Assembly (NCBI GenBank): GCA_015680685.1
Contig: MNCI01000808.1
Location: 514,413 to 578,412, forward strand
Direction of reading: 5' to 3'
DNA: 64,000 nt
Origin: Gnetum montanum
Lineage: Eukaryota > Streptophyta > Gnetopsida > Gnetales > Gnetaceae
The notes under the pieces were generated by a model. The model was not told where the DNA came from, made no database searches, and saw nothing but the letters and a program-made list of their open reading frames with translations. The position numbers and the translations under genes were made by a program. Position 1 is the stretch's first letter. Each line of letters begins with the position of its first letter. Of this stretch, positions 1 to 10,600 are shown piece after piece.

Positions 1-205
1 CGCAACATTCATGGTCAGGACAACATAGGTGAGACGTCCCTTGCTGTAGCTAGTAGCATCTCATGGGGGGAATGTCTCATAGATGAGACTATGCCCAAAG
101 AGTTACAGTGGAATAGGCCTCCCCTAGCTGAGGAAACCCTTTGCGCGGAAGAAGAGGAGGGGCAAAGACTATGGCTTAAACTGCAAAGGATGCAACCTCC
201 CATTG

Positions 206-329
206 GTAAATGCTTTTGTCTAATGCTTACTTTGTTATTGTTTGCTACGCTAAGCGATGTAGCGTAGCATGGCATCTGCTTTAGGCTAACTTGTTTTGTA
301 CTAATGCAAACATGTTTCTTTGCTGGCAG
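206..329 (+). other. Intron of the aORF fragment (124 bp)
   Basis: The donor is ATTG|GTAAATG and the acceptor follows a pyrimidine-rich stretch, TTTCTTTGCTGGCAG. The intron is phase 1, and removing it joins exon 1 to the acidic start of exon 2 in frame. The homologous gene in element Y has an intron at the same place, in the same phase, about 120 bp long (53697-53578, minus). The intron contains a perfect 10-bp inverted repeat (243-269). Confidence 0.65.
243..269. repeat. Perfect inverted repeat, 10-bp arms
   Basis: TGCTACGCTA (243-252) pairs perfectly with TAGCGTAGCA (260-269) across a 7-base loop. The same GCTACGCTA/TAGCGTAGC motif forms several hairpins in the LTRs of element Y. Confidence 0.85.
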
Positions 330-558
330 AGGAAGAAGAATAAGAAGAAGAAGGTGACAAAGAGGTGTTGGCCCCTAAGACGGGGGCGACGAATAAAGAC
401 ACGGAGCCCCCTACCTTGGAAGAGAGGGCCCCGGTCAAGCAAAAAAGAGCTCCTATCGTTAAGGCATGGGCTCTTGTCATTAGAGAAAATCCTACTACTA
501 ACAAAGAGGAATCTCCCTTGAATAAAAATGATGCTAGTCTCCTAGAAGGAAAGGCACC

Positions 559-1435
559 AGATCTAGTGACATGTGTCCCATGGATAGTTGGCACCAGTTA
601 GATTTGTGTTAGATAGTTGTGCGTTAGTTGGATGTGTGCTGGATATTTGCCTCCTTTGACCAAGTTCAATGTATTTTACAATTTTTGGGTCATTCAAACC
701 CATGAAAATACAAACAAATTAGAAAATCCCTCAAGCGATAAAAATTTACAAAGAAAATTAAGAAGGATTAACTCTGCCTTACTTGTCTATCATCCAGCGT
801 GACCTGCAGTGTGACCTGTACTGTGCCCTCCAAAACTTGCAATTTTGGGCTAAAATCTAGAATTTTTAAAGGCTGGGATCCATAGTTATCAATAGTGGAC
901 CTTGAGGAAAACTTACACCCTTAAAATCAAGTCATTTTGGCTTAGTTTTGGGGCTCTAAAAGTTGGTGACGTTGATCCTTACGTTGTGCAACGTCTGAAA
1001 AAATAACCCCAGCGTCACCAAGTTAAAATGGCATATTTGAGACCAAAATCTTGATTTTCTAGAGGCTAGGAGCTACTAGGGACCTTGGTGAAGGTCATGG
1101 GGGGTCCTTGTGCTTGATTTTGGCCTATTTTGACCCAATTACGGGGCTCCAAAAGTTGGTGACGCTGATCCTTACGCTGTGCAGCATTTGAAAAACATAA
1201 CCAAAGTGTACTTAGCCAAAAACAAACATTTTTAACCTAAAAATTTTGATTTTGGATGCTGGAAGTTGGTGCATTCACCCGTGGGCCCCAAGGGGACCTT
1301 GCCTGTTGAATCATGGACCATCGGGGGCTGTTTTGGAGGCCTCCAAGTTTGGTCATGCTCTACTCATGTTGGGCAGCAACATGACTTAGCTTGATTCTTG
1401 CCTGAAAGTGCTAGGCCAAAATTAGTGGTGTTTCA
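559..1435 (-). mobile_element. LTR A: 3' LTR of element X, truncated
   Basis: On the minus strand the LTR starts with TGAAACACC at 1435, directly after a polypurine tract, and runs towards lower coordinates. The block 559-1410 is repeated in the same orientation at 13491-14266 (LTR B) with about 6% differences by eye. It ends abruptly at 559 against aORF sequence, without the TATA and R-U5 region that LTR B has, so its far end is missing. Relative to LTR B it keeps 63 bp that B has lost between two copies of CTTGATTTT (1050 and 1113). Confidence 0.75.
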
Positions 1436-1450
1436 TTGGCCCCTCTTTGT
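1436..1450 (-). promoter_or_regulatory. Polypurine tract of element X
   Basis: The minus strand reads ACAAAGAGGGGCCAA directly before the LTR start. Element Y has the same tract (CAAAGAGGGGCCAA) before its 3' LTR at 58971. In LTR elements this tract primes plus-strand DNA synthesis. Its position fixes X as a minus-strand element lying to the right of LTR A. Confidence 0.8.
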
Positions 1451-2579
1451 TGACGTCTGGAGGAATCCACTCGAGAGGTGTCAACAAAGAAGTGCAAAAC
1501 ACCATGAGCAATAAAGCATCAAACATTAACCGTTGCCCCTTGGCTAGGAGTCATCACACCATTTTCAAAAGTACATGGGATTGAGGGAATGTGGTTCAAG
1601 ATGCAAGGGAATCAATTGTAACCAGGGAAGCTAGGAGGTTAAGGGCGATGATTGCTACTGGGATTTGTGGGAGAGTAATGCTCTCTTGTGCATAAGTTAT
1701 GTCATTGGTCCTTGTCAACAGCCGGGTTTTTAGCAGACTCGGAACCAAGACATAGGAGGTGTGTTCTTTGGAGAAATGGGACTCTTATAGAGTATTTGCA
1801 GGGCCCGTTGTAAACAGCCAAAGCCACGCGATGATGTGTAACATGGTCTCTTTGAGACATGAGTGTAACTTTTTTTTTTCAAGACAACTGCCTTCTCACC
1901 TGGGGCTTGTATGAGAATGGCCAATAGTCTTTTGTTTATGATGTCAACAGGGTCTTGAAGAACTTTTCCGTGCATTTTTCTCTTTGACCATTTTTTTGTC
2001 TTTCTTTTCTTGTTTTCTTTTTTTTTGTCTTTTTGAAAGAGCTTGCTTTTTGTTCCGTGCTTGTGTATGAGCACTTGCATTTTGCATCATGCATTGTGTT
2101 TTGTATCGCAACTGCTTAGAGAGCTACAGTATGCAATAGTGTATCAAGAGTTTTGAGATGAGTGGAACGTATCAAGGGGGATGTAATTGAATAGGCTAAG
2201 GGGAGCATGATGGGGAAATAGGGGATGCATCTGGAATTGGGAATGTACTTATGAATGGATTGATTAACCCAGTCGCGTGCGTCAGGAGAAACATGATACC
2301 TTGTCGTCATGATGAAATGCATGTATGCACAAATGCCTTAGAAGTGTCATCCTGCAAACACAACTCCAAGAAGACAAGAAAATAACAAATGAAACAATCA
2401 GCTAAACACTTTAAACAAGGAGATGGAGTCACCATGTGCAGCTTTCAAAGCAAACAGAATCATGAACAACATCAGTTTCATTAGGTCCCATGAGATGAAT
2501 CATGCAACAAGTCTTTGTGGAACAAGAATAGCCAACTGCAACAACAGATCTTTTCAAGTTTTGCCTGGTCATCAATGAT
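1451..2579 (-). other. Distal 3' UTR of element X, no gene seen
   Basis: The part next to the polypurine tract matches the same region of element Y (upstream of 58956), including GGTGTTT and a repeated TTGACACC/TTGACGTC-like motif. The rest has long T-runs at 1867-2035 and no credible coding frame. Lys-rich minus-strand translation here is caused by those homopolymer tracts. Confidence 0.5.
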
Positions 2580-2800
2580 GTCACCAGTTTATAGTCTTAG
2601 TAGACTATCATGGATTAGTTTCACGTCATAACCCCTTGGACGGTGCAAGTTTAGCATCGTAGCAGATGGTGAATTACTAGTTTATAGTCATAATGGACTA
2701 TGAAGAGGCAAACTAGTTTATAGTCTTAGTGGACTCTAGATGCTAGTTTCATGTCATGGTGGATGGATGTAGCAGTTTAGTGTCATACCAGATAGAACTC
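2580..2800 (-). repeat. Degenerate minisatellite, core AGTTTATAGTC
   Basis: Several irregular copies of AGTTTATAGTC-(T/A)TAG(T/C)GGACTA-like units occur between 2586 and 2760. They share the core AGTTTAnAGTCAT...GGAC with the two better-ordered arrays that follow and, in reverse complement, with the 3' UTR of element Y at 57715-57970. Confidence 0.65.
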
Positions 2801-3100
2801 TGTGGTATCAGTTTTAAGTCATGATGCCAGGACTATTCTGTGGTATCATTTCTAAGTCATGATCTAGGACTATTCTATGGTATCAGTTTTAAGTCATGAT
2901 CCAGGACTGTTCTGTGGTATTAGGTTTAAGTCATGATCTAGGACTATTCTATGGTATCATTTTTAAGTCATGATCCAGGACTATTATGTTGTATCAGTTT
3001 TAAGTCATGATCCAGGACTTCTCTGTGGTATCAGTTTTAAGTCATGATCTAGGACTGCTCTATGGTATCAGTTTTAAGTCGTGATGCCAAGACTGTTCTA
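2780..3100 (-). repeat. 37-bp tandem repeat, about eight to nine copies
   Basis: The unit reads like TCAGTTTTAAGTCATGAT followed by CCAGGACTATTCTGTGGTA, with a period of 37 bp. Copies differ mainly by single-base changes (CCAGG versus CTAGG). It lies in the 3' UTR of element X. Hypervariable 3' UTR tandem repeats are known in plant Tat/Ogre-type elements. Confidence 0.8.
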
Positions 3101-3705
3101 TGTCAATTTATAGTCATAGCGGACTAATTCTTACCTTGCTTGTGTAAAGTGTGATGCTGCATGCATGGTCATGCTATGTATCTGCAAGATCCTGTAAAAA
3201 ATCAACTAGAAAGAAAACAACGTCAAGCGATACCATGTTGTACATAGAGTTAGAATGTATGAAGACTGATGTAATGGTATAAAATGGTTGCATTCCTTCA
3301 TTATCTTGATGTTTTATGTAAATAGTTTTGTCATTTTTCATGTTTTTTATTGTTTTTCCTTCTTTTCTAGAGTATATGTGTGCACCTAAATGTAACATAA
3401 ATTTCTAAAGTGTAAAGCAAGATGTAAGGTAAATACTTGGAAAAGAAAGCAATGACCATGTAAGAATCTAAATCATAACTTGTAACCTGTAAGCGAAAAT
3501 TCAATGTAAGATGATGGGAGTTCATAAATCTATAATTTGTTGGCTCTAGTTTAAAGCCATTTCAGGCTTGGTACATCAGTTTAGAGTCTTCATGGACTGT
3601 TGCATCTGTTGTTAAAGAAAGGATTACCAGTTTTATGCCATGGTGGGCCAAAGATAATAACGTTTTCAAGAAGTTTTAAATGAAACCGGCCATTTCTGAC
3701 TGTGG
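3101..3705. other. AT-rich spacer between minisatellites
   Basis: Apart from isolated copies of the AGTTTA...GGACT core at about 3548 and 3579, I see no gene, array or terminal repeat here. It belongs to the 3' UTR of element X by position. Confidence 0.4.
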
Positions 3706-4057
3706 CTAGTTTAACGTCATTTCGGACAATTAGTAGTTTAACGTCATTTCGGAAAATTCGTAGTTTAACATCATTTCGGATAGTTCGTAGTTTAATGTCA
3801 TTTCAGACAGTTCGTAGTTTAACGTCATTTTGGATAGTTCATAGTTTAACATCATTTCGGATAGTTCATAGTTTAACGTCATTTCGGACAGTTTGTAGTT
3901 TAACGTCATTTCGGACAGTTCATAGTTTAACGTCATTTCGGATAGTTTGTAGTTTAATGTCATTTCAGACAGTTTTTAGTTTAATGTCATTTCAGACAGT
4001 TCGTATTTTAACGTCATTTCGGACAGTTCATAGTTTAACATCATTTCAGAGAGTTCG
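3706..4057 (-). repeat. 27-bp tandem repeat, about 13 copies
   Basis: The unit is TAGTTTAACGTCATTTCGGA plus CAGTTCG. Because 27 is divisible by three, both strands translate into spurious 9-residue repeats (SLTSFRTVR on plus, ELSEMTLNY on minus); these are not proteins. Changes between copies are mostly C/T and G/A transitions. The array abuts the end of the element X protease frame, so the deletion that removed the rest of pol ended at or in this array. Confidence 0.9.
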
Positions 4058-4068
4058 TATCATTCGTT

Positions 4069-5259
4069 CTAGTTGTTGAGTTGTCTCTTGATCTTTTCTA
4101 GCTTAACATGTGGAGTTGGGTGTATGGGTATGATTTTATATTCACCTTCTCCTTCATCAGTGATGTCAAAGGGTAGTTCTGACCAAGAGACATCTATAGG
4201 AATGGCTCCTATGTCTATGTCTTCTTGTGTTTCTTCAGTGCTAGTTGGGTTGTGAGTCAATGTTGGGTTCACATTTTGATGTATGTTCATGGTTTCTTGT
4301 TTAGGCTTAATGAACTCAATTTCTAACCCTTGACCTACCTCAGGGTATGAGGAAGTGATTGATGATGTTGTATCCCCATGTATGATGATCTCACCACCCT
4401 CGTAAGGTAGATGTATCTCCTGATGGATTGGTGAAGATACGGCTTTAAGTTGAGCTAGCCAAGGACATCCTAGGATCAGATTAAACCCTAAAATTTCATC
4501 AACCACTATGAATTCAGCTGATGTAGGGAATTAGTCTCTAGCTATGAAATCTAAGGTAACCATGCCTTTCACTCCCACACGGGAACCACTGAAAGATCTC
4601 AAGAAAGAGGTTGTTGTGGGTTGTACTTGTTCAGTAAGTCCCAATTTTTTGATAATGGAAAAAGGTATTACATTTTTTTCCGCACCATCATCGACATGCA
4701 CCCTACGTATTTTGAAATGATCAACTTGTCTTGTTATGAACATAGGGGCCGTGGTGATTTCCCCTGTTTTCTCATCTAGCTTAATGTCCTTAATGCGGAA
4801 CTCTAAGGATGTGGTCTTCGATTCCTGAGGTTGTGGGGATAATACTGCATAAATGGATGGTTCTTCTGCAGGAAGATCCTCACTAATAGGAATTGAAGTT
4901 AGCATTCATATGAGAGCCTCTCGATGTACTGGTGAATTCATTACTAGGTCATACAAACTTAAAGAAGTATTCTTTTGTTTTAAGGCTTGTGTGACCTGGG
5001 TCAATGCATTTGCTAGGAATTTACTATTTGGGACATTCTTATCCGTAGAGATTTGGTCAATTTGACCTAGCATTCGTATTTCTCTTAGAGGGGTTTTTAC
5101 ATTAGTAGCTGAGGATGTTGGGTTTGGGATATGACTTGTGATTTCATCTTTGTTTTGGTGACTTGTATTAGGCTCATTAACGGATGAACTCATGGAGATG
5201 GTGCTTAGCGGTGTAGGCTTTGGTAGTCCTAATTCATGTCCATGGTTTTCTCTCTCCAT
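4069..5259 (-). pseudogene. Element X protease and linker (gag-pro polyprotein)
   Basis: Retroviral-type aspartic protease of the Tat lineage, which would cleave the gag-pro polyprotein. The linker (5259-4906) contains a conserved ALTQVTQALKQKN...SLYDLVM block also found before the protease of Z. The catalytic motif reads VHVDDGAEKNVIP, followed by KLGL, and the second protease motif is FNLILGCPWLAQL. The tail SPIHQEIHLPYEGGE is shared with Z and Y. Stops at 5260 and 4530 break the frame. The frame ends KIKRQLNN-stop, matching the RQL end in Y and Z. No RT follows; the minisatellite begins almost immediately. Confidence 0.8.
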
Positions 5260-5271
5260 GTAGTCTCTTTT

Positions 5272-6465
5272 TTATTTTTTCAAGTGCTCTCTTATTAGCC
5301 TATCGGCAAGAAGTTCTCGCAAAGGTCGTTGAGAGGTGGAGGTGGGTTGTGTGCCAGGGTGTTTTGGCACCCGGACCACAAAGGGAATGGGTTGATTTTT
5401 AGATGGTATGTTTGTTATGGTGGCAACCGAAGGAGGTATGTAGATGATGAATGGTTTTGATGGTGTGGGGGACATGCGTGTGGTAAAAGGGATTTGAGGA
5501 GATGTTTGGGTAGGTGTGTTTTCTGAAGGCCTCTAAATCACAAAAGGTCTTCGCGGAACATCTTGTCTATTTTCCATATGAATATTATTAATCACCTATG
5601 GGGCATCGTTGGTTTTGGTATTAAGAGGATCCTTGTAGACCCCCATGGATTGGTTTTGAGGTCTTATCGGGTTTGTCTCATCGAACACTCCTTCGCTCCC
5701 ATCTATCATGCGTTGTACGTCTTGTTTCAACGCAAAGTAGTAATCAGTCCCATGACCACACCATTGATGATATTCACAAAACCTATCCAACCTAAAGCCT
5801 TTTGGAATGGGAGGTTCATTGGCTGTTGCTAAAGCTAGATTTTTGGCCAATTCACAAAAGCGATCATGTCTTTGCGAGGCTGCAAGAGACATTTGTTTAT
5901 GTTGAATTAGTCCAGCCTTTAGAAGTTGATCAAGAAGTTGTGAACGCTTCATGGGCAATGGTGTGTATTGAGTAGGGTCTTTCCTTTCAAAGGTACGAGC
6001 ATGACCTGTGTTATTGTTTCTATTTGAGGAATTTCCAGGTGTATGAGTGGGTGTGGTTCTTTTATAGTTGTTGGGATAGTGGGTTGTTTTCCCTCAGCTA
6101 CTGTTGCCACCGTTGTTTTGGATTTATCTTTCCTCATGTATTGGCTCCTAAAGGTTGAATAGGCTGGGTCATTACTTGTTTGTGCCGCTTCTTATATGTC
6201 TTTGATTTGTACGAATGCTTGGCTCAATGTGCAGGCTTTCAGGTAGTAAAGTTTTGACTTAATAAAGTCATTTACGGCTGACTTAAGGATAGAGAGCAAA
6301 TATGTTTCAGGGATAGGTTCGTGAAGTTCGTTCAAGGCTGCACTCCACCTTTGGATAAATTTCTGTGCTAGCTCTAATGGCGCTTGTTTAACTTGAATCA
6401 AGCTGTCTAACATGGCTTTAGGTTTCAAATTGTACTTGAAACGGTTGATAAATTGATGCAATTAC
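5272..6465 (-). pseudogene. Element X gag, 5'-truncated
   Basis: Structural capsid-type protein. The conserved gag core starts abruptly at FINRFKYNLKP and continues VKQAPLELAQKFIQRW...SKLYYLKACTLSQAF, which aligns with Z (LTQFVMRFKYNLKP) and Y. Downstream is the Tat-type zinc motif (FCEYHQWCGHGTDYY), where the final Cys of CxxxH...GHxxxxC has become Tyr. At least one frameshift (near 5950) and several stops interrupt it. Everything upstream of LxQF, including the PHFTKYNGEGDP block present in Y and Z, is missing because Z-related sequence starts at about 6468. Confidence 0.8.
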
Positions 6466-6468
6466 GGG

Positions 6469-7057
6469 GTAAATTTTCAGTCCCTAGTTTGTTTTCTTGG
6501 CAATCTGGTTAGCTAATAGTCTGGTTGGCTAACAAGAAAAAGTTGGCACTGTGAACTCAAGTGTTGTAACCTTTTTGTTTTGACATTGTAAACAGTTAGC
6601 ATTCTCAGTGAGCATTCTGTTCTGTTCTCATCTACCACCTTAGTAGCATTTCGCATTGTTAACTGAGCCCATGTTCAAGAGCACATCCTTCTCGTTCTAC
6701 ACGTCTTGGCTACTCTCGGGATCTTTGCACTTCCCAGCGCTATGCAACCAATTGTGTCCATCTTGACAGAGTGAGGTCATAGCTTTGAAGCGGTGCATTT
6801 TTCTATTGCATTTTACACTGTTTCCTGTTTCCTCTACATTTAAGCATTACTTCACTTTGTTAGTCTCGTTTTCAAATAACATGTTGCAAAAGGCTATATA
6901 CACACCAACTAAGTCCCTATCTGATCGACCAGACTGTTTAGGGTGCCCTGTTTCCATTCCATCCAGCATGGCCCTTTGGCGGGAATGGGATCAAGGCTGT
7001 CTTCGACCGACGACCCCTTGGTATTCATTCCAGCCGCCAATGTTTTCGGTCGCTACA
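6469..7057 (+). mobile_element. Element Z 5' LTR, truncated (R-U5 side)
   Basis: From about 6668 to 7057 the sequence follows the Y LTR (46430-46941): CTCTCGGGA, CTATGCAACC, AAGGCTATAT, AAGTCCCTATCTGATCGACCAGAC and GCCGCCAATGTTTTCGG. It ends TCGCTACA at 7057, just before the primer site. The left 200 bp are too diverged to align with confidence. The U3 part with TATA box, present in Y, is missing. Confidence 0.65.
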
Positions 7058-7064
7058 GTTTCTA

Positions 7065-7081
7065 TGGCGCTAGAAGTACAG
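7065..7081 (+). promoter_or_regulatory. Primer binding site of element Z
   Basis: TGGCGCTAGAAGTACAG follows the LTR end after seven bases. Elements Y (46948, TGGCACTAGAAGGAGGG) and U (17340, TGGCACTACAAGGAGGG) have the same site, so all three would use the same tRNA primer, one whose 3' end reads ...CTTCTAGCGCCA. I cannot name the tRNA with certainty. Confidence 0.7.
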
Positions 7082-7107
7082 CCTTGGTGCCTTTTTCGCG
7101 TGTCACG

Positions 7108-7590
7108 GTAGTCTTGTAAGCCTTTTGCATCCTGATACACATTAGTGTAAACTTAACACCCGTTTGTGGTTGTTTACACATCCTGCAGTGCAGATCGGTC
7201 ACCTCGACAGTTCCTCGGGAACCCTATAGGACATAAAGCCTTTAATTACCAGTTAACTTGCCTCCTTCTTATGGTAGCCCTATAAACCTTCTACACTCTG
7301 ATATGCATTAGCGTAAACGTGATACCCTTCTGTGGTTGTTTACGCGTTGTGCGGTGCAGATCGGTCACCTCGACGGTTCCTCGGGAGCCCTACAGGACAT
7401 AAAGCCTTCAGTTTCTAGTTGACTTGCATGTCTTATGATAGTCTTACACATGCCTTATAGCCTATCGTGCACTAGCGTAAATGCGACACCCTTCGCAGTT
7501 GTTACACATCGTCCAGTATAGGTCAGTTGCCTCGACGGTTCCTTGGGAGCCCGACAAGACATAAAGCCTTTTTGGTTGCCTTTATTTTTT
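7108..7590 (+). repeat. Element Z leader: three tandem ~160-bp repeats with a conserved hairpin
   Basis: Three direct repeats begin near 7108, 7271 and 7435. Each contains GATCGGTCACCTCGAC, then a short hairpin (GTTCC-TCG-GGAAC; GGTTCC-TCG-GGAGCC; GGTTCC-TTG-GGAGCC), then AGGACATAAAGCCT. Element Y carries about five copies of the same unit in its leader. The repeats lie between primer site and gag start, where packaging, dimerisation and translation signals of retroelements usually lie. Confidence 0.8.
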
Positions 7591-7689
7591 ATCGTTTTCC
7601 AACTTATTTGCTCTTCCCAATTTACAAAACTGCTTAGCTTTCTAATTTCCTCCCTTTTCACATTTGCAAATCTTTCTAGCTTAGTAACA

Positions 7690-10600
7690 ATGACTTCTGC
7701 AACTACCACTATTAACACCTTCAACGTGGAGATTCCCATCATGGTTCAAGGCACCACTGGTGCCAAAAAATCGTTGAACCCAATTCTAGAAATGCATCAA
7801 TCCCTCAGGATCCAAAACCAAGGACCTGAGGGCTTGGCCTAGCAACATGAGTGTTACAACTTCCTCTGTGTGAAGGTTCAGGAAAACCTGCCTTTGGACG
7901 TACATGAGTTCAAAAGAAAACGTAACTTCGAGTTCGCTTACTGCGACGGGAAGGAGTTTGTTCCCACTCCCAGTGCTTCCATACCTTTGACAAACAAACA
8001 AACCAAAGGCTTCTAGACCAAATAATCCAGTTGGCTAGGCTTAGGGAGCAACAAGGCACAGCATCTAACCAAGATAATGCTTTCCAAGATGGATAAGAGG
8101 AACTTCATTCCCAATCCGACAAGGGAACCAACCCCATTCTTGTCCCTCCTACCCAGTCCTTCTGGGCCAATCTGTTGTTTGTCACCACTCCCTTTTTCAT
8201 CACGCCTATGCTCCCGCAGCCTGCAACTACAACCGCAACGGGTAGCCATGTCACCTTCCTGGTGTATCAATGTCCTTAATCCCCTATTTCATTTGCAGCA
8301 ACTATGCCTCCACAGATTATTCAGAAGCCCATTCTTGCAATGCATCACACACCAATCATGGCTACCCTGCAGCATGTTCATACTGTACCTACTTCGCAAT
8401 CGTATGCAACTTCGTTTTTGATTTCTACATTCACATCTATTCCATCCACCATGGTGGGCCCAGGCCCATCCACATGGTGGACCCCATTCACTTCTTCACA
8501 TATTCCACAACCATCGCAGATGTCTCATTATGTTTGCCCTCAGACCCACCAAACCCCGAAAATGATACAACCTAACACAGGGATATGGTCTCTTATGCCG
8601 ATGACACAAGCAGTCTACCCAACAGCTCAAACCATGATTTCTGCTCCAATAGCACCACCTACTGGGTGGTAGACAGTGCAAGAAGCATTGCTCATGGGGG
8701 CTACCCCAACGGTACCATCGATGGGTCATGCTGCCACCCCTTCCATTCCACAGGTAGGGGATGCTTTGGCAGTTTCCCAATCGCCTACAATGTCGTAGGG
8801 TTTGGACCAAGCGTTTCAACTCATCCAGATCCTCACTGAGGAAATCAAACGCCTCAAGGCTGTCGGGTCTGACATAGTACAAGTCATGCCCTTTTACCAT
8901 GATGACCCTATAAGCCTTGCAATCCCTGCTCTGACGTTACCCCCAAGGATGTCTCTACCACACTTCACAAAGTACAATGGGGAGGGAGATCCCAATGCAC
9001 ATCTAGTTACCTTTAGGTCTGAGTCTCTCCTGTTGCAACAATGGCCATACATGATCATTCATCTCTTTACCATGTCCCTAGCCGGGAGAGCCTTATATTG
9101 GTACCGTGCGCTGCCATGCTCATCCATTTCAACTCTAGAAGAGCTTCTGACCCAGTTCGTGATGCGCTTTAAGTACAACTTAAAGCCAGAAATCACGCTA
9201 GATCAGTTGATGGGTGTGAAGCAGGAACCTTTGGAACCAGTCCAGAAGTTCATCCAGCAATGGAGCATGACCCTCAACAAAATCCGCAAGCCCATTGCGG
9301 AAGCCCACTTGTTGGCCATCTTTAAAGGTGCAATGAATGACTTTATCAAGTCTAAACTGTACTACCTTGCCACTTGCACTCTTAGTCAAGCCTTTGCTCA
9401 GACTAAGAGTATACAGGATGCGGCCGAGGCAAGCAAAGACCCAGCCTACATCGCTTACAAAAACACCTTCACAAAGAAGGACAAGGGTAAGACCTTGACA
9501 ACCATGGTGGCCATCATGGCGACTAAGGCAAAGCCCAGACCCAGTAACAACGGTAACAAGAGAAACAAGAAATTGGCTGTACCTGTAGCTAACGCCATGC
9601 CCAAGTAGGGCAGCATGTTGCAATGTCCAATTCCCACACCTGAGACATCTGCGCAACCCAAGCCAAACTTTGAGTGTAAAGATCACTCAAAGTACACCCC
9701 ACTGCCTCTCAAACCTTTAGAACTTCTAAAGTAGCTATTGGCAATAGGGCACATGCAATATAAGCAAATGTTGCAAGAAGCAATCAACAGACATCAATGC
9801 TATTGCGAGCTCCTTAGGAACCCCTCTTTGGCCCTACCCAATGAACCCCAAGTTCCTAAGGGTTTCTAGCTGGACAGGTTTTGTGACTACCACTAACAGT
9901 ATGGTCATAACACGAATTACTATTTGGTGCTGTAGGATGACATCCAGAGATTGATCGACCAGGGAAAACTGGTGTTGGATGAAAGAAACCCAGTACGTTC
10001 CAAAAACCAATCTATGCATGTCTACATAGACCCCCTTAACGCCAACAATGCTGATTACATCATCAACGCCATCGGCATCGACAGTGATCCTAGGCCACCC
10101 TAGTAGCCATTCGTGGTTCATGTGCCTCAATGTAGTGCACCAGCACCATGAGCAACTAATAAAAGCTCGTAATAGCCATTCGTCCTGAGAGTCCCTCCAC
10201 GGGCATCTATCTTTGCTTCACCTGCTAGCGAAACCGTGCCACTTCACTTGCTAACACCATTAGCTCCTTTCATCATCAAAGGGCTGACTCCTTCGACAAC
10301 CCTTGCCCTACATAAAATAGCTGAACCACCTTCTCGTCCTAAAAAATGAGAGGTGTCTTTTGTAGGTGAGGCGTCAAAGGGAAATACCACCCATGATGTT
10401 CCCAAGCCTACATCTTTTCCCCCTACGTCTACATCCTCATCACCCAAGATGAACGTTGCCATAATAGCACAGCCTGCACCACCTTGCCAAAAAGGGTTTG
10501 AAGCTAGATCCAAAGTTTCCCCTCCTCGGGAAATTCGTCTTTAGTGACGAATCGAAGAAGAGGAAAGTGCTAGATAGGAGGGTGGCCAAATACTTTTGGA

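Larger units (their letters stand above)
1..558 (+). pseudogene. Fragment of Tat-retrotransposon accessory gene (aORF), two exons
   Basis: Function unknown; this is a piece of the extra gene carried in antisense by elements Y and Z. The first exon (1-205) and second exon (330-558) read in one frame once an intron (206-329) is removed; the join encodes an acidic run (EEE..EEEGDKEV). The second exon contains an Ala/Pro/Lys-rich low-complexity stretch (NKDTEPPTLEERAP, NKEES, LLEGKAP) that aligns with the minus-strand exon at 53548-53204 of Y (NRDTRGPALEERAA, NEEVS, LLKGKAP). There is one in-frame stop in the acidic run. The left end is outside the window; the right end is cut abruptly at 558/559, where an unrelated LTR begins. 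Identification rests on similarity within this window only. Confidence 0.6.
559..6468 (-). mobile_element. Element X: Tat-lineage Ty3/gypsy remnant (gag-PR, 3' UTR, 3' LTR)
   Basis: In minus-strand order it holds partial gag (6465-5272), protease (5259-4069), tandem-repeat 3' UTR (4057 to about 2580), further untranslated sequence, polypurine tract and LTR A. RT, RNase H and integrase are absent: the protease frame stops at about 4070 and minisatellite follows within a few bases. The gag start and leader are also missing, because plus-strand element Z abuts at about 6468. LTR B (13101-14266), same orientation and about 6% diverged, is probably the 5' LTR, which would make Z a nested insertion with loss of X sequence. 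That last step is inference. Confidence 0.7.

Noticed and set aside
1730-2080. Lys-rich minus-strand ORF of 116 codons
   Set aside because: Caused by long T-runs on the plus strand; it lies in the 3' UTR of element X and has no domain.
2780-4057. CRISPR-like array
   Set aside because: Units are directly adjacent without unique spacers, copies are degenerate, and the context is a plant retrotransposon 3' UTR.
3702-4079. Repetitive 125-residue plus-strand protein (SLTSFRTVR repeats)
   Set aside because: It is a chance translation of the 27-bp minisatellite, which is open in more than one frame and on both strands.
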